A stretch of DNA of 64,000 nt from Bombardia bombarda (Eukaryota > Ascomycota > Sordariomycetes > Sordariales > Lasiosphaeriaceae): the NCBI GenBank assembly GCA_030512295.1, contig JAULSR010000005.1, positions 1,922,001 through 1,986,000 of the forward strand. Reading direction: 5' to 3'. The position numbers and the translations under genes are program-made. Position 1 is the stretch's first letter. Every line of letters begins with the position of its first letter. Below, one piece after another: positions 1-12,489 of this stretch. The notes under the pieces are model-generated. The model was not told where the DNA came from. It did no database searches and worked only from the letters and a program-made list of their open reading frames with translations.

Positions 1-3000
1 GCATTTGATCTGTGATGGGTTTCGACGACATACTGGCTCGAGAATGCCTCAAGGTCTGACCCCGGCAGCCGCCCTGATTCCAGGTCTATTTTCCGTGTAC
101 CCGAACCACTGTGTGCAGCAGCTCAAGGAGTCTCCTTGGCCCCAGCTGCTCAACCTGCTTGGAATGGCAGGAGAGCGCATCATGATCGATTTGCTCATCG
201 ACTGCTCAATATTTGGGGCCGTTGAGGCTGGTATTGGTAATCTTCACCAACTGAGCGGGATTCCCATCTCGGACCTTGAGCAACTGGCCTCGTCTGTAGA
301 TAAGCCGAAGCCCTCACCGACCAATGTTGGTGGGAACGTCACAGAGCTACGCCCGTCCGATATAACATTTGTCAGAAGTCGTATGCTGTATGCCAAGGCT
401 GCTCTGAACTCCCGCGGCCTCGTCCATTTTGGACTTCGTCATATTCGTATGTTACCCTCCTCTGATGGTCCCAGCAACTCGGCTCACGTCTTTAGATGTC
501 TTGAACCGCTTCCCCCGTAAAGTACCCTCGAAGATCAAAGAGGTTGTACAACCACGTGGGGGGCAGGAACCCAGTGTGAACAGAGATGATGAGAGTTGTA
601 TTCACATCATGATGTACATGTTTCCTCGTCAATTCGGTCTTCACAACGTGTTCACGTCAGTCGTGGACCGACAACAGACAGCCCAGAAGTTCCAGGACTA
701 CACCTTACGAGAAGAGGAAATAGCGAAAAAGTTTCCAAAGACCGCTACAGAGGGCCAGCCGACCAAGCATGTGCCAAAGAGGCTCAGGGGAAATCTGAAG
801 CTTTTGGTCCAGAGACTTCAAGTGCTCCATCAGCGCTGTTCTTACGTCGAAATGCTCCAGCATTATTGCCCGGTATGGTTGAACATGTTGTTCGCCGGCG
901 TTTTTTAGCGCTAACAATATATGAACTTCAGATTGTGCCACAGGCTATTCAAGAAAGCAAGACTGAGCCAACTTCAGACAAGTCCCTGACACTCTCGACA
1001 AAACCTTGCAGTCAGTCGGCTGCCAGAAGCCAGAAGAACCCTCACCCATCTACCCAGCCTGTTCCTGTCATGAAAACCGATTCAATTATTGAACTCGCTA
1101 CCCCCATTGCAAACATCTCAGCATTCTGCCAGGGTGTGCTTTCAAAACTCATCCCCAATGAGTTCTGGGGAAGTGACTCTACACAAGATCGCAACAAAGC
1201 GTGTTTCCTCAAGCACGTTGATAAGTTCATCCACCTACGACGATTTGAAAGCATGTGTCTTCATGAGCTCATGCAGGGAATGAAGGTACGCAATATCGTT
1301 CCTACTTGTGATTGTCCTTTTCTAAGCACGTTATCAGATACGAGAAATAGAGTGGCTGGCTCCTCCAGGGCTGGGCACCAACAAGTGCTCTCAGTCTGAC
1401 GTGCGGAAGCGGACGGAAATCTTTTACGAATTTCTTTACTATGTGTTTGATTCCCTTTTGATACCCCTGATTCGCAGTAACTTTTACGTCACTGAATCAA
1501 GTCTCCATCGATATGGCCTTTTCTTCTTCCGCCATGATGTTTGGCGCTATGTTGCGGAGCCAGCGATGACATCTCTCAAGACAAAAATGTTTGAAGAGGT
1601 TCCTCTCAATGACGCTCTACACATCTTGAGTTCCAGGAGTTTGGGGTTCGCCCAAGTGAGACTCCTTCCCAAGCTCTCAACCATGCGCCCCATTATGAAT
1701 CTACGACGGCGGGCTTTAAATCGAGGAAACAGGAAGATTCTGGGACCCAGCATCAACAATATCTTGACCCCAGTTAGCGCAATGCTCAAGCTTGAGAAGG
1801 TATTTGTCCATTTGACATCCCAGTTGCTGATAATCTATGCTTTTGTCTAATGCTGGAAATAGTCATCAAATCCAGACCGTCTTGGTGCGGCGATGTTCTC
1901 TATCGGGGACGTCTATCAGCGTATCAAGGACTTCAAAGGACGGCTCGGCAATGGAGAGCAGCAGCTTTACTTTGCCAAGGTTGACGTTAAAGCAGCATAT
2001 GATACGATCCCGCAGGACGCTATCATAGAGCTCATAAAAGACATTCCGGAGCAGTCTCTATATAAGTTGTTAAAACACGTGGAGCTTCAACCAGCCGAGA
2101 GCACGAATGGTACCAAGACAACTAGCAAGGTCACCAAGAGATGGCACTCAGTAGCCAAAGCCGCTAACGACATGGCCGCCTTTGGCGAGATCCTCGAGGA
2201 AACGATTGCGGTCAAAAAGAAGGACACTCTGTTTGTTGGCAGTGTAGCCCGAAAGTGGTATGAGAAACGGGAGCTGGTGGCGCTCGCTGCAACTCATATC
2301 GAACAGAACATTGTCCGCATTGGCAAGAAGTACTACCGGCAGAAGACAGGGATTCCCCAGGGATCGGTCTTATCGTCTTACCTGTGCAACTACTTCTACG
2401 CGGATCTTGAAAAGAAGCACCTCGAGTTCTTACAGACAGACGACTGTCTATTATTACGACTAATAGATGACTTCCTGTTGATTACCACTAACAAGAAAAA
2501 GGCTGGAAGGTTTATGGAGACAATGCATAACGGCTTTCCTGAATATGGCGTCACTGTCAGTCTGGGGAAAAGCCTGGTCAATTTCCATCAGACTATTGAC
2601 GGCGTGGGCGTTCCAATGTCGGAGGATGGCCGTGGTTTTCCATACTGCGGCCTCTTAATCAACTGCACGACGTTGGACGTGTCCAAACAGAGGGACAAGA
2701 CCAAGGACCCCAGTATGTCATGTCATGACAACCCCCTCCCTCTGGCTTTGATAACCTATTATTCATCTACTAACGAATTAAATCAGTCTTCAACTCGCTC
2801 ACTGTCGAGTTTTCGCGAGTCCCAGGCGAAACCTTCAAACGGAAGGTACTCAGTAAGTGAACCGCTGACCACCTGCCCCCTTTTCTTTTTCTTGTGCCCC
2901 ACCACCTCCTAGGTTACTGATTAGCCCACCATCATCATGTATAGACGCATTCAAGATCCAGTCACACCTCATGTTCTTTGACACGTCACACAACTCATAT

Positions 3001-3583
3001 CAATCGGTGCTTGGGAACGCCTACACCGCCTTCGTCGAGGCTGCGACAAAGATGTGGGCGTATGCAAGGTGTCTGACAAACGAAAAACGACCCAGCTCCC
3101 GCCTCCTTAAAGGTGCGTGCAATCATATAATTTGGCGAAAAAAGAAAAAAAATGAATAAAGAAGAAGTAAAAGGGTCCTCGGATGATGCTCTGAAGCTAA
3201 CTGAATCCTGCTCTAGACACAATCAAGAGTCTGGCCGATGTGTCTTATATTCTCCTCACGAGCAAGTGGCGCAAGAAGCGTCATCCTGGGTATACCTGCA
3301 CGGTCAGGAAACCACAGTTGTCTTGGTAGGCACCTCATATGACTTGATTATCTGGATCGCTTTTTCTTCTTTTCTCTCCCCCTATGTTTAGTCATTGATC
3401 TAGAAAAGCTCGCTAACAATTGACACAAATAGGCTTGCCATGGTTGCATGTAGGCAGGTATTGAAGAGAAAGCAGACTGACTATGTTGAGATCATCTCGT
3501 GGCTGGAGCAAGAGCTAGAACAGTTGTCTAGTCAGAAAGGGTTGGACCTTCGGGCGTTGGAAAGGGCGGCCAAATCGTCGTAA
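1..3583 (+). CDS. Telomerase reverse transcriptase (TERT), 5' end missing
   Basis: Catalytic subunit of telomerase, which copies the RNA template onto chromosome ends in the nucleus. Exons can be joined as <2-446, 496-872, 932-1285, 1338-1799, 1863-2712, 2787-2852, 2945-3112, 3217-3325 and 3433-3583 (993 residues visible), eight GT-AG introns of 49-107 nt, all in phase. The RNA-binding part shows the T motif FPRQFGLHNVFTS (about 621-659) and the LRRFESMCLHELMQG block. The reverse transcriptase part has motif A FAKVDVKAAYD (first Asp codon 1983-1985), motif B' GIPQGSVLSS (about 2350) and motif C RLIDDF with the Asp pair at 2466-2471, followed by YCGLLINC and a C-terminal thumb. All three catalytic aspartates are present, so the enzyme looks functional. 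The reading frame is open at base 2, so the N-terminal domain lies outside the window. Identification is by motif recognition and is firm; single splice sites are inferred from frame and consensus. Confidence 0.95.
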
Positions 3584-3715
3584 ATTTGACTAAACTGTGC
3601 ATCCAGTCGTACTTGATACCATTACAAGTGCTAGTAAGGTTGTGTATCTTTTTACTTTTACATAATAGAGCAACACAACTATCAAGGCCTCAAATCATCA
3701 CGTCTATCTTCATCC

Positions 3716-5298
3716 CTAGAGTCTAATCCCGCTCTCCCACCAATGCGCCCCCCGATACCACGTCGGCAAATATTCCATATCCCACCGCCACCACGACTCC
3801 CCCGGCAGGCCCAGGCCCAAACCCATCAGCCTCAACGGCGAGACCGGCACCGGCTCAATCAGCCAGAGCGCAGCCCGACTCATATCGTCAATGACAGCCC
3901 ACCGCGTATAGTGCAGCCACAGCGCAGCAAACACCAGATTCCCCGCGCGCCGCCAGCCGCGCGACACCTTCTCGCCAATCTGCCGTCTGAACACACCACA
4001 GACCGCCGTCTGCACCACAATACCCACGAAGGACAACAAAAAGAAGGCCATCGGATACCACACACGCGTCGTCTCAGGTACGGACGTATACCCCCCCGCA
4101 GCATGGAGCAGACCCGACTGGAAAAAGGCTACAAACAGCACCAGAACCTTGGCCAACATTGGCATACTTCCCAACAAACCCCCACTGCCCTTTTGATGAC
4201 CAGCCAGCCACGCCGTCGGCGCAACAAACGCCACCCGGAACGTCTGATGCCACCAGCCGCTCCAGAACCCGCCGAGCCCCCTATCAAGCACGTTGTCAAA
4301 CGACCCAAAGATGGACGGGTGCTGCCACAGGTCCGCGCGGACGCCCAACAGCCGCTGGCCGAGCACGCAGCACAGCATCAGCTGGTAGCAATTCATATAA
4401 AAAAACAGCCCGGCGAGGATACCGACCAAACCAAACAAGCTGCGGACGAGCTCGAGGAGGGGTAGCGGGAGCGCGGATAGCGCGGCGGGCAGCGGATGGC
4501 TGGGTACTGCGGTGGTGTAGTCGGGTCCGAGGACGAAATAGGGGTCGCGTCGGGCGGTGACGGTCCAGATGTCGAGCGCGAGCCAGGCCCAGGCGATGTG
4601 GAAGAGCCGGTTGCGCAGGAAGGAGCGGTAGGTCAGGCTGCGGTGGTAGCCGGCGCGGGTGGTGGTGGGCATGGCGTCTAGGTTGACGGGCTCCTGGGAG
4701 AGGGGGTCCGTGGGGGTGGTGGGTGTGGGACGGCAGAGATGGCAAAGTTCCAGCCCACGCCCCTCAAGGCCATGAATAGATCGTAGGTCCAGCTGAGGCG
4801 TTGGAGTAAGGAGCCGTCTTCGGGGAAGGGTTGCCAGTAGTGCTCGTGGTGGGCTGCGACTTTGGCCAGGCTCTCGTCGGGCGCCTTTTGAGGGGGAATC
4901 GAAGATGATTTTCTAAGCCGCCTCTCGATCCTGGCAGCTTCAAACTGCGGCCGCATGAATAGGAGGAGGGTCAGGCTCCACATGGTGCACCACGAAGCCA
5001 TGAGGCCGGCGCCGTAAGCGAAGGCCATCTGTGTGCTCGAGGTGGAGGCGATTGTCTGCAGGTTGAGGGCGACGAGGGCGGCGGCCACGGCGAAGCGCGC
5101 CTGGTACAGCCATGGCCGTTTCCTGTGCGGGATGCTGAGGTAGAGCACCGGCAGGACGAAGCTGCCCAGGATGGAGAAGGGTATCACCAACGGCCTGGCC
5201 TCGCCCGCGGCTAGCGAGGCCCGGAAGACGGTGCGGTAGTGCTCGAGGTAGAAAGCGCCGAGGTTTGCAGGCAGCGCCCCGTTAGTGGTAGCGGCCAT
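3716..5298 (-). pseudogene. Wax-synthase-like membrane O-acyltransferase with a broken frame
   Basis: Multi-pass membrane protein of the wax synthase-like branch of the MBOAT superfamily, which moves acyl groups from CoA to alcohols or secondary metabolites. The 5' part (5298-4681) starts with MAATTNG, has several hydrophobic segments and ends with the RGVGW motif. The 3' part (up to 4672, to 3716) carries FWSGWWHQTFR, whose His is the family's catalytic residue, and more membrane segments. The two parts are in different frames and meet near 4680-4760. One extra base in the C run on the minus strand near 4713-4717 would restore a single frame through SQEPVNLDAMPTTTR. Alternatively, a 65-nt intron (4758-4694, donor GTGGGC, no clear branch site) joins the frames exactly in phase 0 but removes most of the RGVGW motif. 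So this is a sequencing error, a real frameshift, or a gene with a weak intron. Joined length is about 525 residues, normal for the family. The substrate is unknown. Confidence 0.75.
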
Positions 5299-6163
5299 GA
5301 CTGACACCCACTATCTTACTAGTAGGTAGATTGAGTTGGGGCTAGGCAAAGTCTAAATGCTGTAATCAAGGTACGGTCAGCGTCGTGAATGGTCAAGGTA
5401 CCAAAGTTGGACAAGTGGAACTTGAAGAAATACCTACCTTGGGTTTCTTGGGTCAAAATGATTAAGCTCGGATTGTGCATCACTCAAGCAGGCACCTCGG
5501 GTAGATGAGCTGAGGTAGAAGTCTAGACAGCTTCTAGAGTGTGTCAGTGATAATGCATTTACACCAAACAAGTAAGAGAATAATATCGTCGTGACAATAT
5601 TTTTACTTTCGATGAAAGGTAAAAATGCTGCTATCCCTTTATTTGGCGGTGAACAAAGATGTGGTGAACACACGTTATTCCATAGTGGCGGTTGGCCCGC
5701 CGCTACACATGTTTTACTTGATTATTTCGCACTATGCTAGTGTGGCACTCAGCTAACGATATTGACGTCGACGGATCGATCACCCGATTTTTAATTTTTG
5801 AAACAAGACATGGGATACTTAGAAAGTCTCACAGTGTGAATTGATTTAATGCAACATACAAAAAGATTCCCAGAAGACCCATGGTTTGCTCTAGATGCAC
5901 TAGTTGATGCAATGGCGATCACCGGGGTAACCCGCAAGGTATTCGTAGATCCATCTTCCTGGTAGGACCGCGTCTTCACCCCTACCACCCGACCGCCCGA
6001 ACGAGCGCCCGACTTCAGAGCGCGACGGCCCGGAGCAGTGATGTTGCCATATTCACTATCCACACCTTCCTCTTTCAAGGTGTAACACAAGAATTGAGAC
6101 AGTAAACCTCTGATTAAGACTCTTGTTTATGAAGCATTCACGTAGTATAGTTACAGCATGCCT
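5299..6163. other. Spacer between two minus-strand genes
   Basis: Upstream region of the acyltransferase gene and 3' region of the molybdenum cofactor sulfurase gene. Only short frames without recognisable domains or good codon use are present. It is AT-richer than the flanking genes and has TAGGTAG/CTACCTA-like words near 5320 and 5432. No transposon or RNA gene seen. Confidence 0.5.
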
Positions 6164-8720
6164 CTATAAATCGGGCCGTACAACATCGCCAACCCTTATG
6201 GTCGGATGTTGCGCCTCCTTTGACAATGGCTCCGCTAAAGCCTCGGCCCCGGGGGTATAACACATATGGGTTCCGAAAAACACCTTGCCGTCGAACCGTC
6301 TGGTCTTGGACAGCGTGACAAACGGCTCCTCGCTCTTCTCCGCTGTCTCCTGGTTGATACAAACCATGTGACATCGCCTGCATGACCCAAGCATCTTGAA
6401 GTTGTGATGACCGATGCGAAGCGTGGACCAGTTATCCTCGCCATATGGTGTCGTCTCCTGCAACGATGATGCAGGGGAGACCGAAGAGGCAACGACCACG
6501 TTAGCCCTAAACACCGCGGCCGACACCTCTCTGCCCCCTTTTAGCTTGATCTCCTTATTAAGGGCATCAAGACTAGCCATGCTTATCGCCAGGATGGGGC
6601 TCTCGTTAGACAACAGAATCCGCCTCTCGCTGCTTCGTTCGGAGTCAGACTCTGGCGGCGAAGGAAGTCCCGGGCAGGACGAAGACGCCGGGTATTGTTT
6701 GCCCTGGTGCTTCTGCAGATGGGCCTTGGAGTGCCGCATGCTCTTGCCCTCTCCGCCCGGGGGAAACCGAGCTAGCACGCACGGCACCTCCAGCACGCCC
6801 GAGAAGAAGTTATTGATTTCCGCCGATGCATACGTTTGCGCCACTATTTCCTCCCCACAGACGCGTGAGGACATGCTCCGAGCTGAACCAAGATGATGCC
6901 GGAATACTTCTGGGTTCTTTGACAGAGGCACGGTGATTCCCTTTGGGAGATCTGGCGGGGCATCATGTCCTTCATACGTCACCCGAAGCTCTCCCCGCTC
7001 AAAATCCAGCCATGGCCGTATGAGAGCCATCCTGGGGTGACGTTTTTGGCTCAGCGCTTGGCCCGAACCGCGGTGGACCAAACACCACTCCCTATCCCAT
7101 GCCAGCCCCTCGGGCCTGACCTCCCAGTTCACCCCTGGCGGGACTTGAAAGCCACCGCAGCTCTTGATGGGGTAGACGGAGATAGCTTGGATGTGCAGTC
7201 GGGGCTCCTTGCGGTGTGGCAGCAGTGCTGGTTCTGGCTGCCTAAAAGGTAGAGAGTCATCTCGATAAAATTCACCCACGAAATCCACAAACTTGTCCAC
7301 GTCCGAGACGGTACTCATTGCCCCAAGACTGACTCGAATAACGCCTGTTGGCTTCCCAGCCATGATGTCGTTGTCGGTACCACAGCGGAAACCAGACGTG
7401 AAATTATGTTTCATTTCCCACGTTTGAAGACCAAGGGCCGACGCAATACCTCCTGGGTTGCATACACCGCCTGTTCGTATGTGGAATTGTTTTAATGTTG
7501 CGAGTTTTTCGAATTCGGTCAGGCTCATCCAGGCGCCCAGGCTGTTGCAAATATTAAAGGCAATAATAGGACCATTATCAAAAGTGCTGCCAGTTTGGTT
7601 ATTGATATCTGACGAGTAGATAGTACAGACGTGTTCGTTATTGCCGTGTCTCAAGGACCGTAGTCCGTCATGAAGTCTCCTAGTAAGAAACTGTGTATGA
7701 GCTGCCACTTTCTGCATCGACCCAAACAGGCTTTCGTGAACATCCATGGCCAAGCCAAGCGCAACAATGCTGTGAACCGGTAATGTACCGTCCTCGAGGC
7801 GCTCGTGGAGATGGTGGCCCTTTGAGGCATGCCACTGCTCTCTCAGGCAGACTACCATGTCGACGGTACCCCCTCCGAAATAACGTCTTGTATTAAACAC
7901 ATCGCTTGCTTCGCGTCGAACAATCAAAGCGCCCAAATCCGGGAAGCCAAAGATCTTGTAGAAGCTGAGAACTGTAAAATCCGGAGCTGTTTCGGGATGG
8001 CTCAGATCAAGCGGTGAAGAGCAAACCAGGGATGCGGCATCCAACAAAGTGTAAGTCCTCTTGACCCCCGGTGTTTTATGTTGGCGTAGCTGTCTGGTCC
8101 AACTTGATGGTAACCTCCGGCCATCCATGTTTGACTGCGCAGGATAGGCGAACAAAACAGTGCTATCGGTGCTGTCATCGTTTCCGAAAGGGCAGTCCCC
8201 AGCCAGCCACCCATCGACTTGTCCATCATCAACACAGACGCTCTTTCGAGCCTCTTCGCGGACGCCGACAAGACTGGTGTGGCTCAATTGATGGTAGGCA
8301 TAGTCGAACCCGCCAGGAAGAGCCCGCATGGCCTCGGCAACCAGCTTGATTCCCGCTGTCGCATTTGCTACAAACACGACATCGAAGTCGGCCGGGTCGG
8401 CATTAAAGAACTGGAGCACCCGAAGACGGATGTCCTCTATTCGTGACGTCGACAGTTGTGAAGAAGCCGAGGCCGAGTGGGGGTTTCCAAACAAGTTCGA
8501 GGTCATCTCGTGAGCAAAGCGGTCCATCAAGGACTTGGGGTACGGCGTGGTTCCTGCATGATCGAGGTATATTGACCCTGTGATGGTTGGTGAGCAGGGT
8601 GCCTCGTTAAAAGTCCTGGAAGACCGACTCACCATTCAGCATGGGATACTCTTCATCTCTGAGTTTCTCCACGTCAGCATTGTAGCCGTCGGTATCCTGC
8701 GGGCTCTTGATTGTCGCCAT
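6164..8720 (-). CDS. hxB: Molybdenum cofactor sulfurase (MOCOS / hxB type)
   Basis: Converts the oxo form of the molybdenum cofactor to the sulfurated form needed by xanthine dehydrogenase and aldehyde oxidase; cytosolic. Two exons, 8720-8633 and 8577-6164, with a 55-nt GTGAGT intron in phase 1, give 833 residues, the usual length for the fungal enzyme. The N-terminal two thirds is a class V aminotransferase/NifS-like domain: it begins YLDHAGTTPYPK, has the PLP lysine in SFYKIFGF (Lys237) and the persulfide cysteine in RTGGVCNPGG (Cys402). The C-terminal third is a MOSC domain starting at ISVYPIKSCGGF. The start is the first ATG of a short exon that restores the frame before YLDHAG. It is transcribed divergently from Cdc6. 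All key residues are present. In Aspergillus the orthologue is hxB, needed for purine use; the orthology here is by domain order. Confidence 0.95.
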
Positions 8721-9391
8721 TGTTATTGCTCTTGCTGGCAGTCCATGTAAGATGGACCAAATAGCATAACCTTGGCTGCCCCTCAACCAAATTCATAAAC
8801 TGCAACATTTGAATTTGAGTCGTAAGGAGCGAGAAGCAATCATCTGGTATTGCGCTCATTTTCAAGATAACACAATGAGTGGCGTTCTGACAAACCTCGC
8901 CGTTACACCTCCTATTGCTGATTGTCTTCCGTCTTAGTGTTGAAGGAATGCGGAGATCGCCACTTTCCTAGCTCACATGGAAACGCACTTTGGTCACGGG
9001 TGGGGGCCCCGTGTTGTGTTACCCCAAGTCCCCAACGAACTTGCTCTGGCGCCACAGAAAGCCGCCACAGAGCTGAGCCACACGTCACAGTGGGACAAAA
9101 CGGCGCCCCAGCCACCCGTTTTTCGGGCATTCCCTTTAATTGAAAACGCGTAGCAAGCGCGACAAGACTGCCCCACCATTTGTCGCGGTCGCGGTATGGT
9201 CGTGTCCGACAGGGGCCGGGGTCAGCACTCACCAAGCAAAGCGCGAAGATGCATTTACAAGCGGGCCTTGACCCTCGCTTCCTTCCTCGCTCCATCCCAA
9301 CTCTCTCCACCGCACGCACAGCACACCTTCGATTGATTGTCTCTGGTTCCTTCCTCACCATTGTCAATCACCACTGTCATATATACGCACA
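8721..9391. other. Divergent promoter region, hxB and cdc6
   Basis: 671 bases between the divergent starts of the cofactor sulfurase and Cdc6. Pyrimidine-rich stretches lead into the Cdc6 ATG. It holds one perfect ACGCGT word (listed separately). Short frames here lack domains and are not called. Confidence 0.6.
9146..9151. promoter_or_regulatory. Possible MCB element upstream of cdc6
   Basis: The palindrome ACGCGT lies 241 bases before the Cdc6 ATG. In yeasts this is the core bound by the MBF factor at G1/S genes, and fission yeast cdc18 is a classic MBF target. A six-base word also occurs by chance, and others are found inside unrelated genes in this window, so the call rests on position alone. 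Confidence 0.35.
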
Positions 9392-11523
9392 ATGGCTCTA
9401 GGAAAGAGAACCCGAAGCTCGAGGGCAGCCGGTAAGTCGCAATTGCTGCCGCTTGCCCCTTTCACTACATGATGTAGGCGCCGGCGGCTATTACTACCAC
9501 CACCACCCACCACTTGCAAAACAAAAACAAGAAACTGACTCGATCCTGCCCCCAGAGCCAGAATTGACCCTAGAGGAGGTATTACCAAAGCGCCCAAGAC
9601 GCAACCTTCGAGATACCAACGTCAAATTCGAGGAGGTGGAGGAGGACAAAACTTTTGCCAAGGCAGTCGCAGTCCAAGATGTCGAGGACCAAGAGAACAG
9701 GCAACCGCCACCTGCAGACGACGACACCGAGAACTTGATCGAGGCCAGGACACCTTCCAAATCGAAAGCGCAGCGTGTCTTGATAGGCAGCACCACCACT
9801 CACAACAATACCCGTAGGTGTTCCCAATGCTGCTAATAATCCTATTTCCTCGCTAAGACATGCCACAGCCAACCTCGCTCCCGTCACCCCCCAGACTCCC
9901 CGACACTATGATGTATTCGCCAAGGGGGCAACAACCCCGCGACATCGGGTCATGTCCGTCGGCAAGCTCTCGAGGCGAATGACACCGCAGACGCCCTTAA
10001 CCCCATCGTCCTTGCAGACGGTATACCACCAGGCTCGGCAGCTGTTTTCGCGCAGCACAGACCCAGGGCAGCTGATCGGACGTGACGAGGAGCGCGCCCA
10101 GCTCACGACATTTTTGGGCCGCTGCGCAACGTCCCATCCAAGCGGATGCCTCTACGTCAGCGGGCCGCCCGGGACAGGGAAGAGCGCCATGGTGAACGAG
10201 GTCACGCAGGAGGCGGTGTCGGAGTCCGGCTCTGTCCGCAAAGCCTATATCAACTGCATGAGCATCAAGTCGTCCAAGGATCTGTACCTGACCTTGCTCG
10301 AGCAGCTCGGCGGTGGTGAGACAGACATGTCGGAGAGCGACGTTGTGGCAGCCCTGCAGAAGCGCTTCATCCCCAAGAAGAAGTCTTCCGATGTCTTCCT
10401 GGTCGTGCTGGACGAAATCGACCACATCCTGACGCTGGATCTTGAAAGTCTCTACCGGGTTTTCGAATGGTCGTTGCAAAAGACGTCGAGACTTGCGCTT
10501 GTAGGAATTGCCAATGCGCTGGATCTGACGGACCGATTCCTCCCCCGCCTCAAGTCAAGAAACCTCAAGCCCGAGCTGCTCCCCGTCCTGCCCTACACCG
10601 CCATGCAGGTCAAGAAGATCATCATCACGCGCCTAAAGAGCCTCCTGCCCGAGGGCACCTCTGCAGCCCCCGACTTCATCCCCTTCTTCCACCCCGCCGC
10701 CATCGAACTGTGCTCCCGAAAAGTGTCGACCCAAACCGGCGACCTGCGCAGGGCGTTCGAGATCTGCCGTCGCGCCATCGACCTAGTCGAGAACGAGACG
10801 CGCATGAAGCACGAGAACGAAATCAAGGACCAGCTCCTGCAGATGAGCCCGACCCGCAAAGTCCTCGGGGAGAACAAAAATCTCGCATCCGGAATGCCCA
10901 GGGCCGCAGGGTTGCCCTCCGCCGCGCTGAGCTTGGTCAGGGCCCTGCGGAGCCTGACAGTCGAGAACGCGCCGCGCGTCTCGATCGGCCACCTCAACAA
11001 GGTCACCGCGGCCGCGTTCAGCAACGGCACGAACCAGCGCCTCAAGACGCTCAACCTGCAGCAAAAGGCGGCGCTGTGCTCGCTGATGGCGATTGAGAGG
11101 CGCAACCGCGCGGCGCAGCAGACCGCCGCAACGGTCCTCGCCACGGGCGGCATACCCACGACCCCGTCGTCCAGATCTCAGGTCACGGCGCCCACCGTCA
11201 AGAACCTGTTCGACACGTATAACGTGCTCTGCACGCGCGACTCGGTCCTCCACCCCCTGTCGAGCTCCGAGTTCCGCGAGGTGGTCGGCAGCCTCGAGAC
11301 GCTGTCGCTGACGACCGCGGTGGACGGCAAGACGGGCTCGTTCGCGGTGCTGCAGACGCCCGGGAGGCGGAAGAGGAGGGATATCTTTGCGAATGTGCAT
11401 GGGCTGGGCGACGAGAAGAGGGTTGCGAGCTGTGTGGGGGAGAGGGAGATGGAGCAGGCGCTTGAGGGGCCGGGGGTGGATATTTTGAGGAGTATTTTGA
11501 GTGGGGAGGCGTTGGATGATTGA
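9392..11523 (+). CDS. cdc6: DNA replication licensing factor Cdc6/Cdc18
   Basis: AAA+ ATPase that joins ORC at origins and loads the MCM helicase in G1; nuclear. Exons 9392-9431, 9556-9813 and 9869-11523 (introns of 124 and 55 nt) give 650 residues. The first about 190 residues are charged and disordered, with many TP sites (TPSK, TPQTPR, TTPR, TPQTPLTP) that suit CDK control. The ATPase core has Walker A GPPGTGKS (198-205), Walker B VVLDEID (Asp-Glu at 281-282) and a sensor-1 region LVGIANALDLTDRFLPRL. A winged-helix region follows at the C terminus. Orc1 is the closest alternative, but the BAH domain of Orc1 is missing and the length and TP-rich tail fit Cdc6. Start: the first ATG of a short exon encoding MALGKRTRSSRAA, with a basic patch that could serve as a nuclear signal. 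Confidence 0.93.
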
Positions 11524-12489
11524 GTAGGGGATGGTTTTGATGGTTAGAGTGGTTTGTGGTTACTTTTTTTTTATGTGGCTTTGTAGGGAAGCCATATCTT
11601 TTTACGTGTTTGCATGGCGGAAGCGGCATGCATTGCATTGCATTGCATTGCGCTGGTGGCGTTGGGGGAATGAATGGGTTGGCCTCTGGGTTTGTCGTTC
11701 ATCTTGAGCAGGGGAAAAGGAGTTTTGTTGTATATAAATTCAGATAAAACACACAAGTCTGTGTGAGTAAATACTGGATAGGTAGGTTGCATAGCATGGC
11801 TCGGCGAGCGTTTGAGCTGGGTTGGGCTGGGTTGGGGTCAAGTCAAAGAGGTGGCTACTGGATAGGGCAGCGGTTGGTCAAGGAGGAAGAAAGAATTGTG
11901 ATGGATGATCTATGGATAACATTGGTAGATAGGCATAAGAAATAATAACTTTTCAAAGCAAGCCAGCAGTTCTACCTCGATGAAGGTGTGAGGAATAACT
12001 CTAAAATCGGGACGGTCCGACGCAGTCAACTCAATATTATACCTCACCCAGTCATCAACATATGCATAAGTATTATCTCATGGGGTCTAGACACCCACAT
12101 TGCCTGTCGTCACCGTACCCGTCTTGTGTTTACTCCCTCTTTTTCTACTCTTCTCTCACAAACAACATAGTAATCATAAAAGCTGTAAATAACTCTGTCA
12201 CCCGCTTGCAATAAAGGCACTTTGATTATGGGATTTCTAACTCTCCATGTTCCAACTCAGTCTAGACTAATCCGCAGAACAAAAAATGGATGGATATACA
12301 CAGATAGTACGGATAGGTAAGGTGTGATAGACTAGTAGGCCAAGTTATGCGGAATGAAAACACCCACAATGGCCCACCTCCTTTTTCTCAATTCAATTGA
12401 TCGCTCAACCAATCACGTACATACATGGACAGCTTATTCGACCACCATTACCAAAGTGACTCCTTCTCATAACATCCCCTTCACCCAAT
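11524..12489. other. Convergent spacer, cdc6 and MMSDH 3' ends
   Basis: 966 bases of 3' flanking sequence between two convergent genes. It has a T-rich stretch just after the cdc6 stop, a short (CATTG)n repeat and otherwise AT-rich unique sequence. No gene supported. Confidence 0.6.
11631..11650. repeat. (CATTG)4 microsatellite
   Basis: Four perfect tandem copies of a five-base unit about 110 bases after the cdc6 stop codon, within the likely 3' UTR. Confidence 0.85.

Noticed and set aside
10467..11400. Frames in other phases over the Cdc6 exon 3 (up to 209 codons)
   Set aside because: Overlap the AAA+ core of Cdc6 and show no domain; composition shadows.
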